The notes: generated from the sequence alone by a model not told the origin. 64,000 nt of DNA from Roseinatronobacter sp. S2 (GCF_029581395.1 NZ_CP121113.1:1918001-1982000); one strand, 5' to 3'. Shown: positions 18,122 through 27,039, counted from the first letter of the stretch. Program-made: numbers and translations.

Positions 18122-19096
18122 ATGAGCAAGACAATAAAATGGGGTATAATGGGGTCTGGCGGCATCGCGCGGCACTTTGCCAAAGACGTTGCGCTTTCCA
18201 AGGGGGCGGAGCTTGTTGCGATCGGTTCAAGATCATTGGAAACTGCTGAAAAATTTGCATCATCTTTCAACATTCCCAATATACATGGAAGCTATGAACA
18301 GCTTGTCGCCGATCCCAACATTGACATCGTATATATCGCTACACCACATCCAGAACATAAAAGATGCGCGTTGATGTGCATTAACGCAGGCAAGGCAATT
18401 TTATGTGAAAAACCATTTGCCATGAACTATCAGGAAACTGCTGACATCATCAACGCTGCCCGTGCGAAAAAAGTCTTTGCAATGGAAGCCATGTGGTCTC
18501 GATACTTTCCTGCGATAAGAAAAGTCAAAGAATGGATAAGGGATGGCGCAATAGGCGACGTTAAAATGATTAATACCACATTTGGTTTCAAATGCCCATG
18601 GGATCCGGAATGGCGTTTGCTAAATAAGGAACTTGGCGGTGGCGCAGCACTGGATGTAGGGATTTATACAGCATCTTTTGCATCCTTTGTGTATGAAGAT
18701 CAACCCGTTCGGATTGCAAGTTCCGCGCATATAGGAAGTACGGATGTCGACGAATGGTTCGCTGCAATCTTCGACTATGGTGACGGGCGCATGGCTGTCA
18801 TTTCAAATGCGATCCGCCTTCCACTTCAGACCGAGGCAACTATCTACGGAACTGAAGGAAGGATCGAAATTCCAAACTTCATAGCGGCGAAGGACGCTAC
18901 ACTTTATCGCCGATCCAAAATTTCGGAGACATTCATTGACGAAGACCCCAGACGAGGCATGTTTCATGAAGCGGAAGAAGCAACGCGCTGTATGTTGGAA
19001 GGTCTTCTCGAAAGTCCGGAAATGCCGCTGGATGAAACACTCGCGATTATGGGAACTCTAGATGAACTACGAAGACCATGGAACGATGCGCATTAG
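18122..19096 (+). CDS. Gfo/Idh/MocA family oxidoreductase (dihydrodiol-dehydrogenase-like)
   Basis: Dehydrogenase of 324 residues from ATG 18122; AAAGG lies upstream, and the longer frame from 17993 has no support. The Rossmann motif is WGIMGSGGIARHFAKD, the EKP motif LCEKPFAMNY near residue 97, and a substrate-side segment reads GGGAALDVGIYTASF. The short form resembles trans-dihydrodiol and 1,5-anhydro-fructose-type dehydrogenases. It lies after the importer and before the second isomerase, mirroring the isomerase-oxidoreductase pair ahead of the importer. Confidence 0.86.
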   Translation: MSKTIKWGIMGSGGIARHFAKDVALSKGAELVAIGSRSLETAEKFASSFNIPNIHGSYEQLVADPNIDIVYIATPHPEHKRCALMCINAGKAILCEKPFAMNYQETADIINAARAKKVFAMEAMWSRYFPAIRKVKEWIRDGAIGDVKMINTTFGFKCPWDPEWRLLNKELGGGAALDVGIYTASFASFVYEDQPVRIASSAHIGSTDVDEWFAAIFDYGDGRMAVISNAIRLPLQTEATIYGTEGRIEIPNFIAAKDATLYRRSKISETFIDEDPRRGMFHEAEEATRCMLEGLLESPEMPLDETLAIMGTLDELRRPWNDAH

Positions 19097-19226
19097 GAAG
19101 CTCATAGAACTTAGCGTAGAAGGCGGTGTATCGGTTAATGCTTTCTGAGCAAGAAGTTCAAGATGCATAGCTAAGTGTAAAAATAAGAATGTATGCGCCA
19201 ATTCGTAATTGTGTAAGGGAATGATG

Positions 19227-20006
19227 ATGACGAAGATCAAACAATCTATCAGTTGGTGGAGTTTTGTGCCAAATAAAATGACTGCGGAAGAATTTCTGAC
19301 CGTGGTCGCGGATTCAGGCTATGACGGTGTTGAGCTTGCACCCCCAGAGTATTGGCAAATGATTTTAGATTACGGGCTTGAAATCGCGGCCGTCGGAGGG
19401 CACGAATCCATCTCTGACGGACTGAATCGAAAAGAAAATTTTGACCGGATCTCTGCAGAGATACAGGATTCACTTGAGAATGCGGTGAAACTGAATATTC
19501 CGAACCTGATCTGCTTTAGTGGAAACCGCGCGGGCCTTGACGATGATCTTGGAGCGGAAATCACAGCCGATGCTCTTTCAAGGTTAGCGCCTAAAGCTGA
19601 AAGAGCTGGGGTGACACTGATACTTGAACTTCTGAACAGCAAGCGAAACCATCCAGATTACCAGTGTGACACAACAGATTGGGGGGCAAAGGTTATAAAA
19701 TCCGTTAATTCCCCAAGGGTTAAATTGCTATATGATGTTTATCATATGCAAGTTATGGAAGGTAATGTTGTTGACACAATACAGAACAATTATAACCTGA
19801 TCGCGCATTATCATACGGCGGGATGCCCTGGTCGAAATGAACTGGATAACGAACAGGAACTTTTCTATCCGGCCATATTTCGCGCGATCGCGAGAACAGG
19901 GTATAATGGATACATTGGACACGAATTTATTCCAAGGCAAAACGCAGCGGAATCGATCAGATCGGCACACGCGTTGTGCCGCGATTCACTGTCAAGGCCG
20001 AAATAG
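19227..20006 (+). CDS. Hydroxypyruvate-isomerase-like TIM-barrel isomerase
   Basis: TIM-barrel protein of 259 residues. Three adjacent ATG codons (19221, 19224, 19227) follow AAGGGA; the third has the best spacing. The segments LILELLNSKRNHPDY, VKLLYDVYHMQVMEG and GYIGHEFIP match the metal-binding core of hydroxypyruvate isomerase (Hyi) and related enzymes, in which two glutamates, an aspartate and a histidine bind the metal. It probably isomerises a keto-sugar or sugar acid from the preceding dehydrogenase. It is the last recognisable gene of the catabolic block. Confidence 0.83.
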   Translation: MTKIKQSISWWSFVPNKMTAEEFLTVVADSGYDGVELAPPEYWQMILDYGLEIAAVGGHESISDGLNRKENFDRISAEIQDSLENAVKLNIPNLICFSGNRAGLDDDLGAEITADALSRLAPKAERAGVTLILELLNSKRNHPDYQCDTTDWGAKVIKSVNSPRVKLLYDVYHMQVMEGNVVDTIQNNYNLIAHYHTAGCPGRNELDNEQELFYPAIFRAIARTGYNGYIGHEFIPRQNAAESIRSAHALCRDSLSRPK

Positions 20007-20591
20007 GTGTATTGCGGCCGATTAAAGTCCGCTTATGATCCATGTGACGCTACAGGAATCATTAAATTCCTCTTTCCATAAATTACGTATCGCAAGTATG
20101 AAGCATTACTCCCATGATTAAAATCGAATTAATACGATTGTATTTTAATTATGCTTGTCGGTGGCATTGACGGTTTCTTTGATCGCTTGAATGCAGAGAG
20201 TCTCTGAGGTAAGCAATCGACACAAAATCGTGTTATTTTTTTATGACCAATATGCATCTGATTGATCAAAGGCATGAAATACATTCACGGCTTTCACCTT
20301 TGATTCTAACATGCTGTGCGTAAGTAAAATTCAAGGTTCTTTTCATCTTGATCTTGTTTGATGGGCCGAAGTAAAGTAAACTTATAGCGCGGCGTATTTG
20401 ATCAACGATGTTGAAAGGCATTGTCAATGGTAGTATCGAGTATGCTAAATTTCGTCGGGTCATGACACTAACAATGCTTTGGCGATGATCAGGAAAATAA
20501 GTCAAGATGTTTGGTAGTGAATGCAATAGCCTGTGAGCATGCCTATATACGCCAGATGGTTACCCGCAGATACGAATTAAAGGAACGGATC
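20007..20591. other. AT-rich intergenic region, no gene seen
   Basis: This 585-bp stretch between the isomerase and the UPF0303-like gene is AT-rich. The open frames here have no ribosome-binding site and no recognisable product. A small inverted repeat, AATCG-N8-CGATT, lies near 20125. It may hold the promoter for the next gene, or decayed sequence. Confidence 0.45.
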
Positions 20592-21056
20592 TTGAGCACA
20601 GAACTCACACTTGAGAAGCTTCAACTCGAACAGAAAGCACTCGTATTAAAGACGTTCAACTACGATTTCGTTTGGGCGCTCGGATCTCGTCTTCGTGAAG
20701 CGGCGGTTGCGCGCGAAGCCCCTGTTGCAATCGAAGTCCGGCACGGTTTTGATATCGTGTTCGCCAATCTATTACCCGGTGCCACGATTGATAATTTTGA
20801 CTGGACGCGCCGCAAATGTGCGTCTGTCCAGCGTTTTCACAAAAGTTCGCTTGCACTTCGGTTAGAAGCTGAGAGTGGAAATTTTGACTTCAACAGAAAG
20901 TTTCGCCTTTCACCAGCTGATTTTGTTGCCGGCGGTGGGGGATACCCTTTAATTCTAGATGAGGGTACACTCATTGGCAGTGTTGGTGTGAGCGGACTTC
21001 CAGATGTTGACGATCACATGTTGATCACGACAGTATTACATGAACTATTATCTTGA
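20592..21056 (+). CDS. UPF0303-like protein (HbpS/GlcG-related fold)
   Basis: Protein of about 154 residues resembling the UPF0303 family, which is related to the HbpS/GlcG haem-binding-type fold. Visible features are a long N-terminal helix (STELTLEKLQLEQKAL), then LGSRLREAAVAREAPVAIEV, WTRRKCASVQRF, and a glycine-rich end DEGTLIGSVGVSGLP. I chose TTG 20592 because AGGAACGG lies just upstream; ATG 20556 would give 166 residues but has no ribosome-binding site. The function of UPF0303 proteins is not established. It stands alone between AT-rich spacers, followed by a gene of unknown function. Confidence 0.72.
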   Translation: MSTELTLEKLQLEQKALVLKTFNYDFVWALGSRLREAAVAREAPVAIEVRHGFDIVFANLLPGATIDNFDWTRRKCASVQRFHKSSLALRLEAESGNFDFNRKFRLSPADFVAGGGGYPLILDEGTLIGSVGVSGLPDVDDHMLITTVLHELLS

Positions 21057-21136
21057 TTCTGATGTAAGTCAGGCCGGAGCTCACGCCGAACGAGGTCACG
21101 AATACGACATACATATTAGAGAACGAGCATTTGGGA

Positions 21137-21661
21137 ATGAGTTTCTGGTCACGTCACAATAGAGGCAATATCGAGATCGCGGATGGTGCGTGCAATAAAA
21201 CGCGGCGTGATCCGCTTCGAAGCATACTGATCGGAAGCCTAATCGCTATGCTCGGGATGCTGCTTGCCAATGTTTTTGTCGGCTCTGGTCCAGTTCACAA
21301 TATCGATTTTAACGTGAACGCGACGCATAATCATGAAGAATTGATACTCAACGGTGCAACAAACTTGTCAGATGGCGCCATAATTGAATATCAGATTCCG
21401 CAGGCTTCTGGTGACGATCTGGTCGGTCGAATGACCGTTGAGAACGGTCTTTTCCATGCTAGTTTTTCGCTAGATCAGGGTGAAGATGCGCTTGAAATCG
21501 AACGCGAAGCAGTCCTAGTGTTTCAGATGATCATGTCTGACCGGCTACAGCATGTTGAAATTGTTCGTCGGTATGGTGGCTTCGGCGAGCATCTCGGGGG
21601 CGCCTATGTGGTAAATGATGATCTTGGTCAACACTTGAGAGTTCAAATACCATTAGAGTAA
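21137..21661 (+). CDS. Hypothetical protein with one N-terminal membrane anchor
   Basis: A 174-residue frame from ATG 21137; TTG 21131 is another possible start. A basic N-terminus (residues 1-28) is followed by one hydrophobic segment, SILIGSLIAMLGMLLANVFV, then a soluble domain of about 125 residues rich in beta-type sequence, with NHEELILNGATNLSDGAIIE and a series of acidic residues. The order of charges fits an inner-membrane protein with its C-terminus outside. I do not recognise the family. The soluble part could be an immunoglobulin-like beta sandwich, which is speculation. Confidence 0.55.
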   Translation: MSFWSRHNRGNIEIADGACNKTRRDPLRSILIGSLIAMLGMLLANVFVGSGPVHNIDFNVNATHNHEELILNGATNLSDGAIIEYQIPQASGDDLVGRMTVENGLFHASFSLDQGEDALEIEREAVLVFQMIMSDRLQHVEIVRRYGGFGEHLGGAYVVNDDLGQHLRVQIPLE

Positions 21662-21819
21662 TTCCATCCGCTACCGTTATTGTTGCAAATCCGATAAAGG
21701 TGTGGCTGGGAATAGTATCATAAGTGGCGTTGCAGGCTAATCCCGTCCCTGGGGTATGATGGATTCGGCCGCTTGTAAGAGACTACACGACGTAACCGCC
21801 CGATTGTTGCGTCGGTTGA

Positions 21820-21948
21820 TCAGATATACCCCAAGATGAACGGTGCCTCTTTCTCATCCATCATGGCAACCGTGTCGTCGGCGAATTGCCTTCCGGTTAC
21901 GCAATCTTTACCATAAGCGCCTGAAGAAGCCGGTGATTGGTAAGTCAT
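21820..21948 (-). CDS. Small 42-residue protein of unknown function
   Basis: A short frame from ATG 21946-21948 has an excellent ribosome-binding site (AAGGAGAG, eight bases upstream) and ends at TGA 21820. The sequence contains CVTGRQFADDTVAMMDEKE. It is soluble and acidic, without a membrane segment. It could be a genuine small protein or the surviving start of a longer gene cut off next to the prophage scar. No family recognised. Confidence 0.45.
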   Translation of the reverse strand: MTYQSPASSGAYGKDCVTGRQFADDTVAMMDEKEAPFILGYI

Positions 21949-22038
21949 GATTCTCTCCTTTTTTCGATAGGCTTAGTGACGCATTGAAAGCGCCATCGAG
22001 TAGAATAAATAAAGTAATTCAATAAATTGTGGAATTAT

Positions 22039-22284
22039 CTACAAGTTATTGATTAGGTTGAAGCGGTCCTGCGGGCCAAGCCGCTCACATGTTATCTCAC
22101 GTCCAACCGTTTCCGCGCAGGTCAGCCAGAACCGCCGATCTTCAGAAATCTGATAGCGCCAGTGTTGGTAAAAGTCTCGCCACGCGGCGCGCCAATGGGC
22201 TTGCCGCGTAATAGGAATCCAGTCGGGCACGGGCTGCAACTTCCGCGTGTTGAACTGGCATTTAGGTTCGGTGGTCATAAGCAT
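22039..22284 (-). CDS. Hypothetical protein beside the prophage scar
   Basis: An 81-residue frame from ATG 22284, with GAGGAAG eight bases before it; a longer start at 22350 is possible. The sequence is rich in tryptophan and aromatic residues (PDWIPITRQAHWRAAWRDFY), unlike random shadow translation. No family recognised. It may be a small phage or host gene at the island edge. Confidence 0.4.
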   Translation of the reverse strand: MLMTTEPKCQFNTRKLQPVPDWIPITRQAHWRAAWRDFYQHWRYQISEDRRFWLTCAETVGREITCERLGPQDRFNLINNL

Positions 22285-22736
22285 TCTTGCGGCTTCCTCA
22301 AACGGAAACGCCCCGTCTTGCCCAACCAGCGAGACGGGGCGTTTCACCACCGGGGGACGTCAGGAGGACGAAAAGCCGTCCGGTGGCAGGGGGCGGACAG
22401 GGCGACAGAAGCCGCCCCGTCCAATGTCAGGAATCATTGGACTGAAGCCAACGTGACGGAAATCGCTGGATTCGTTAACTTAAATGTAAGATAATAAGTT
22501 GAAAGAAATCCCGAACATGACCGATTACACGCTTGCTAAGATTGCTGCCCGCTTTGCCCGTCAAGACGACGGACCGGACAGTGTTCGTCCGTGTCGACTG
22601 GGAACAGGACCGCCCGCGCAGCGAACGCGCTGCATCTGATTGGCGAAGGGCCGAAGTCCGAGATTGCCCGATTCACACTGCCCGCCTCAGGCCTGATTGC
22701 TGAAATCCTTCCTCTGTTTGAGAAAGGCGGAACCCC
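22285..22736. other. Degraded phage-like sequence, no intact gene
   Basis: Between the small hypothetical gene and the portal remnant there are only short broken frames. One, from ATG 22517, reads TDYTLAKIAARFARQDDG for about 40 residues before a stop. Given what follows, this is probably eroded prophage DNA, but no phage protein could be recognised in it. Confidence 0.35.
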
Positions 22737-23372
22737 GTGGGCATCCTCAATCTGTTCCGTCGCACCTCAGAGACGCCTATGTCTATTCGCAGCTATGATG
22801 CTGCCACGGCATCACATAGCCGCTTCAACGCGGGGCAGAACCGATTTTCCAGCTACGGCCGGGAAACCATCGCGGCAAACCCTTCGATTAGGAGTCGCGC
22901 CTGATATGCAGCCGAAAACAATGCACTTGCGATATCAGCCGTTGCAGCTTGGGTCAACGCGACCGTTGGCGCGGGTCTGTTTCGACCAGCCAGCACAGCG
23001 ACCCCGACACCCGCAAGGCTTTGGACGCCTACTTTGCCACATGGGCGAAACGGGCAGACGCGAGCGGGCGGGGCGACTTCTGGGCGCAGCAGTCCGCTAT
23101 CATGAAGTTTCGGATTGACGGCGAAGCCTTTGCCATGTGGCGCGGTGATAAGCTGCTGCAACTTCCTCCAGAACTGATTGCCGACCTGACAACTGACAGC
23201 ATTGCCGCAGGCGTAGAGCTGAATGACGACGGGGCGACGATTGCCTACCACGTCCACCCGACCCACCCGGAAGCCATACAGGCCACCTACGCGCCGCCCG
23301 TGCGGATAGACGCTGGCGAGATGATGCACGTCTTCGAACCCGCTGGACCGGGGGCGGTGCGCGGTGTCAGCA
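22737..23372 (+). pseudogene. Phage portal protein remnant (lambda-type), broken
   Basis: Phage portal proteins form the DNA gate of the capsid. From GTG 22737 the frame reads GILNLFRRTSETP then SHSRFNAGQNRFSSYGRE, characteristic of lambda-family portals. An in-frame TGA occurs at 22902-22904. Near 22980 the homology shifts frame and resumes with TRKALDAYFATWAKRADASG and GRGDFWAQQSAIM. The part ending MMHVFEPAGPGAVRGVS is intact, then the gene is cut at about 23370. Over half of the portal, and all other head genes, are missing. The gene cannot give a working protein. Confidence 0.8.
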
Positions 23373-23849
23373 TCCACCTGCTGATGCGACATGCCGTCGA
23401 TCTGGGCTGACGTAGCGGGTCACTTCGGCTAGTGATCTATGGCCCGAGATAGCCGTAATCTGGTGAGGGGTGCAGTTCGCTTCTGCCAGTCTGTGGCAGG
23501 TCAATTTCCGCAGCCCGTGAGGCGACAGCCCATCAGGAAGAGCCCTTTTCTCCACGCCATTTTCTTCCATTGTCACTTCCTGCACCATATCCTTGGACCA
23601 GTTTGTGAATCCTGCCGGGGTAAAAAGTCGCCCCTGCGCGGTGATCAGAAATGTCAGGTTATCGCATGGCAGCGAGTCAATAATTGTCTTCAGTCCGCTG
23701 TACAGTGGAATATGCACGTCTTGTCCGGTCTTTTGCTGCGTGATGAAAAGAATGCCATTGCGGATATGTTGCCGTCCCATGCGCACACCGCGCGTGGGGT
23801 CGTCGTTACACCGTCGCGGCTGGACGCAGAGACCTCGCTGCGCAGGCAA
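23373..23849 (-). pseudogene. Tyrosine recombinase (phage integrase) C-terminal remnant
   Basis: The minus-strand frame retains the catalytic end of a tyrosine integrase: a partner segment VRMGRQHIRNGILFITQQK, then PHGLRK (HxxR box), SGHRSLAEVTRY with the second His/Arg and the nucleophilic Tyr. The first catalytic Arg region around 23800 looks disturbed (PRRCNDD) and the N-terminal 200 or so residues are absent, because the tRNA gene begins only about 115 bp further on. The frame ends in sequence shared with the portal remnant, so a deletion joined the two genes tail to tail. Not functional. Confidence 0.78.
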
Positions 23850-23964
23850 TGCTTGTCCTCGACAAGACCAAGATCAAGACCAGAACTTAAAGTGGCTAAC
23901 CTGAGAAAAGGGTAGCCAAAATCGCCCTGTAATTGGTTGTTAAAAAAGAAAATTCTAGAGAAAA

Positions 23965-24054
23965 TGGCGGATGGGGTGGGATTCGAACCCACGGTACGGT
24001 TTCCCGTACGCTGGTTTTCAAGACCAGAGCCTTAAACCACTCGGCCACCCATCC
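23965..24054 (-). tRNA. tRNA-Ser (UGA anticodon)
   Basis: A 90-nt serine tRNA including an encoded CCA (complement of 23965-23967). The acceptor stem GGATGGG (24054-24048) pairs with CCCATCC (23975-23969). The anticodon loop CTTGAAA gives UGA. The long variable arm ACGGGAAACCGT is typical of class II tRNAs, and the T arm GGGTTCGAATCCC is intact. Its 3' end faces the integrase remnant, the usual arrangement when a prophage or island has used a tRNA gene as attachment site. Confidence 0.96.
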
Positions 24055-24339
24055 GGTGCGTGCTTCGTATATTCAGACATGATGAAGTGCAAGATATCCT
24101 GAGCGCGATTTTTCGTTTCTGTGGGCATTGGTTCCGCAGCTCTTTCGGGGCGGGTGTGCGCTCATCCGCCGGATCTGGGCTGTGGGCGCGATTGCCCCTG
24201 CTCGGGATCGCAGACAACATTAAACCTATAATCGTTCCAGATATTGATTTGCATCAAGGCCGCGTCGGCGCATTTGCGCGATGATGCCATCGACACGCGA
24301 AATTTTAGCAGGGTATTGCCCCGAAGAATGGAGGATCAG

Positions 24340-25326
24340 ATGACCCCTAAACTGTTGCTGCGCACAGGTGCAACGGCGATCATACTGGCAATGGGCGCGT
24401 CTGCGTTGCATGCAGATGATGTTGCCGAATATATGGATTTCTTCGAGCCGCTGCCTGCGCTGCCGCCGATTCCTGCCAATAACTCGCTGACAGCTGAAAA
24501 GATCGAGCTTGGCAAGATGCTGTTCTTTGAACCGCGGATTTCCGGCTCTGGCGTGATCAGCTGTGCGACGTGCCACAACCCTGCACTGGGCTGGTCGGAC
24601 CGTATTCCCACGGCTGTGGGCCATGACGGGCAGGTGGGCAATCGCAACACGCCGACCGTGTTGAATTCGGGCTTTCTGGGGTCGCAATTCTGGGACGGGC
24701 GCGAGCCTGATCTGGAAGGGCAGGCGCTTGGACCGATCGAGGCTGAAATCGAAATGAACATGGATCTGGAAGCCGCCATCCGGCGTCTGAAGGAATTTGA
24801 CATCTATCATGAGCATTTCGCAGCGGCCTTTCCGGGTGAGGAAGATCCGATCCGCGCTGAAAACATTGCGTTCGCAATTGCCAGTTTTGAACGGACGCTG
24901 AACACGCCGAATTCCCCATTCGACCGCTATCTGCGCGGGGATGTGGGCGCGATGACCGGTCAGCAGGTCGATGGGATGAAACTGTTTGTCGATGCAGGTT
25001 GCGTGGCGTGCCACAATGGCCCTGCGCTGACCGACAGCAATTTCCACCGTTTTGAACTGCCGGGGTCCACCGATGAAGGGCGCTTCATTGTGACCGGCGA
25101 CGAGTTTGACATGTTTGCGTTCCGCACGCCGACGCTGCGCAATGTGGCTGTGACCTATCCGTATTTCAACAACGGCTCTGTCGACAATCTGCGTGACGCG
25201 GTGCAGCTGATGGGTCAGCAAATGCTGGGCCAGGACTTCGAGACCGAAGAACTGGACAGCCTTGTAGCCTTCATGCATGCGCTGACTGGCGAAATGCCTG
25301 CATTGGAAATTCCCGCGCTGCCGTAA
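24340..25326 (+). CDS. Di-haem cytochrome c peroxidase family protein
   Basis: Periplasmic di-haem peroxidase of the CcpA/MauG family, 328 residues. ATG 24340 follows GGAGG. The signal peptide ends at about residue 25 (ASALHA). Haem-binding motifs are CATCH (75-79) and CVACH (221-225), the two-site spacing typical of bacterial CCP. The middle segment FWDGREPDLEGQ is a family hallmark. It reduces hydrogen peroxide with electrons from cytochrome c; some relatives oxidise other substrates. It stands alone between tRNA-Ser and leuB, with a bidirectional terminator after it. Confidence 0.92.
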   Translation: MTPKLLLRTGATAIILAMGASALHADDVAEYMDFFEPLPALPPIPANNSLTAEKIELGKMLFFEPRISGSGVISCATCHNPALGWSDRIPTAVGHDGQVGNRNTPTVLNSGFLGSQFWDGREPDLEGQALGPIEAEIEMNMDLEAAIRRLKEFDIYHEHFAAAFPGEEDPIRAENIAFAIASFERTLNTPNSPFDRYLRGDVGAMTGQQVDGMKLFVDAGCVACHNGPALTDSNFHRFELPGSTDEGRFIVTGDEFDMFAFRTPTLRNVAVTYPYFNNGSVDNLRDAVQLMGQQMLGQDFETEELDSLVAFMHALTGEMPALEIPALP

Positions 25327-25346
25327 GCGGTCGCCGGATAAAATGC

Positions 25347-25377
25347 AAAACGCCCGCCATAATCCGGCGGGCGTTTT
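25347..25377. terminator. Bidirectional rho-independent terminator
   Basis: A perfect 12-bp stem AAAACGCCCGCC (25347-25358) with GGCGGGCGTTTT (25366-25377) and a seven-base loop. T-rich ends occur on both strands. It lies between the convergent peroxidase and leuB genes and serves both. Confidence 0.9.
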
Positions 25378-25397
25378 ACTTTACTTGGAAGCACCTG

Positions 25398-26501
25398 TTA
25401 CAGGCTTGCGTCCAGCGCCTGAATGATGGCGTCGCCCATGCCCGCAGTGGTGACCGCAACCCCGCCTTCCGGCCCCATCAGGTCTGCGGTGCGCACACCA
25501 TCGGCCAGAACCTGCTGGATTGCCGCTTCCAGACGCGCGGCTTCATCGCCTTGATCAAAGCTGTAGCGCAGTGCCATAGCAAAACTCAGGATACACGCAA
25601 TCGGGTTTGCCTTGGCTTGTCCCGCAATATCGGGGGCAGACCCATGAACCGGTTCATACAGCGCTTTGGGGCGGCCATTGGCCGTGGGTGCGCCAAGGCT
25701 GGCAGAGGGCAACATGCCAAGGCTGCCGGTCAGCATGGCCGCGCAATCCGACAGCAGGTCGCCGAACAGGTTGTCGGTCACGATGACATCGAATTGCTTG
25801 GGCCAGCGCACAAGCTGCATCGCGCCATTATCGGCATACATATGCGACAGCTCGACCTCGGGGTAATCCTTGGCAACTTCACTCACCACCTCGCGCCACA
25901 GAATGCCCGATTCCATGACATTGGCTTTTTCCATGGAGCACAGTTTCTTGCCCCGGCGCATGGCCAGTTCAAAGGCCGATTTCGCAACGCGCGCAATTTC
26001 GGATTCGGTGTAGCGCTGGGTATTGACGCCGACACGTTCATTGCCTTCCTCGAAAATGCCGCGCGGTTCGCCAAAATACACACCCGATGTCAGTTCGCGC
26101 ACGATCATGATATCAAGGCCCGCGACGACATCTTTTTTCAACGACGAGAAATCGGCCAGCGCGTCAAAGCATTGCGCGGGGCGCAGGTTTGAAAACAGGT
26201 CCATTTCCTTGCGCAGGCGCAACAGCCCGCGTTCGGGTTTCACGCTGAAATCAAGATTGTCATATTTTGGCCCGCCGACAGCCCCCAAAAGCACGGCATC
26301 CACGGCCAGTGCGCGCGCCATGGTGTCATCATGCAGCGGTGTGCCATGGGCGTCATAGGCCGCCCCGCCGACCAGATCTTCGGATACGTCAAAGGCCAGT
26401 CCGCGTTTGGCACCGAACCAGTCGATGATCTTGCGCACTTCGGCCATGACTTCGGGACCGATGCCGTCGCCGGGCAGGATAAGCAGGGAAGGGTTGGACA
26501 T
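25398..26501 (-). CDS. leuB: 3-isopropylmalate dehydrogenase
   Basis: Enzyme of leucine synthesis that oxidises and decarboxylates 3-isopropylmalate to 2-oxoisocaproate with NAD, in the cytoplasm. It has 367 residues, the usual size. The N-terminus [14 protein letters not shown], the segment GAVGGPKYD, the active-site [12 protein letters not shown] and the metal-binding [14 protein letters not shown] are all present. ATG 26501 has AGGAG upstream; a longer start at 26540 is less likely. It is monocistronic here and faces a small plus-strand gene. Confidence 0.97.
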   Translation of the reverse strand: MSNPSLLILPGDGIGPEVMAEVRKIIDWFGAKRGLAFDVSEDLVGGAAYDAHGTPLHDDTMARALAVDAVLLGAVGGPKYDNLDFSVKPERGLLRLRKEMDLFSNLRPAQCFDALADFSSLKKDVVAGLDIMIVRELTSGVYFGEPRGIFEEGNERVGVNTQRYTESEIARVAKSAFELAMRRGKKLCSMEKANVMESGILWREVVSEVAKDYPEVELSHMYADNGAMQLVRWPKQFDVIVTDNLFGDLLSDCAAMLTGSLGMLPSASLGAPTANGRPKALYEPVHGSAPDIAGQAKANPIACILSFAMALRYSFDQGDEAARLEAAIQQVLADGVRTADLMGPEGGVAVTTAGMGDAIIQALDASL

Positions 26502-26632
26502 GTCAGCTCCTCTTGCAGGTTTGGCTTTCGCTACCGTCAAGCATGGGGCAGGTCAAGGTGACGCGGCCTTTACTTTGGTCAAAGGCGCGGATGTGTTATG
26601 ATGCACGACCCACGCAACCTATGGAGGGACGC

Positions 26633-26818
26633 ATGACACGACACCTGATTGACACCCCGCGCCACGGTGCGGACAAATCGCTTCTGGCGCGTTTTATCCG
26701 CATTGCCCGTATGCAGGGCATGCACCAGTCCAAAGATGCGGTTGCGCGCCGCACGCCAATGCGCGGGCTTGCACGCGTGGCGGCCTATAGCCGCATTGCA
26801 CGCGGCAGGGTGGTTTAA
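26633..26818 (+). CDS. Small basic hypothetical protein (61 residues)
   Basis: A 61-residue frame from ATG 26633 with GGAGGGA closely upstream. The sequence is strongly basic, with LLARFIRIARMQGMHQSK and an Arg-rich tail, and has no membrane segment. The good ribosome-binding site and position as sole gene in this gap support it. No family recognised; the composition could suit nucleic-acid binding, which is speculation. Confidence 0.5.
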   Translation: MTRHLIDTPRHGADKSLLARFIRIARMQGMHQSKDAVARRTPMRGLARVAAYSRIARGRVV

Positions 26819-26865
26819 GCGCAAGTCGGGTTGATTTGGGTTTGGAAACGCCGACTGCGCGCCCC

Positions 26866-27039
26866 AAGGCGCGGAGCAAAGGGCGAAGCCCGCCGCGCCA
26901 TCGGCGGGCCGTCCTGTGGCCTGCCTATTTCGCCTGCGATGCGCCAAGCTATTGATGTCAGGAATATGCAGCCTGCATAAACTGCATTCCTCAAATGTCG
27001 GATCGGCAGTTCCCGGCCCACCGATGGCGCGGGTTTTGT
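26866..27039. repeat. 174-bp dispersed intergenic repeat, copy 1
   Basis: This segment is about 80 percent identical by eye to 52831-53004, and both copies span 174 bp. The ends are inverted repeats of one another: the left end has AAGCCCGCCGCGCCATCGGC, the right end GGCCCACCGATGGCGCGGGT, so the element can fold into one long imperfect hairpin. It has no coding frame. The shape is that of a miniature inverted-repeat element or a palindromic intergenic repeat family. It lies between the small basic gene and the glycosyltransferase; the rest of that 354-bp gap (26819-27172) is featureless. Confidence 0.82.

Noticed and set aside
21700..21780. Stretch resembling an insertion-sequence end
   Set aside because: No matching opposite end, transposase frame or target duplication could be found.
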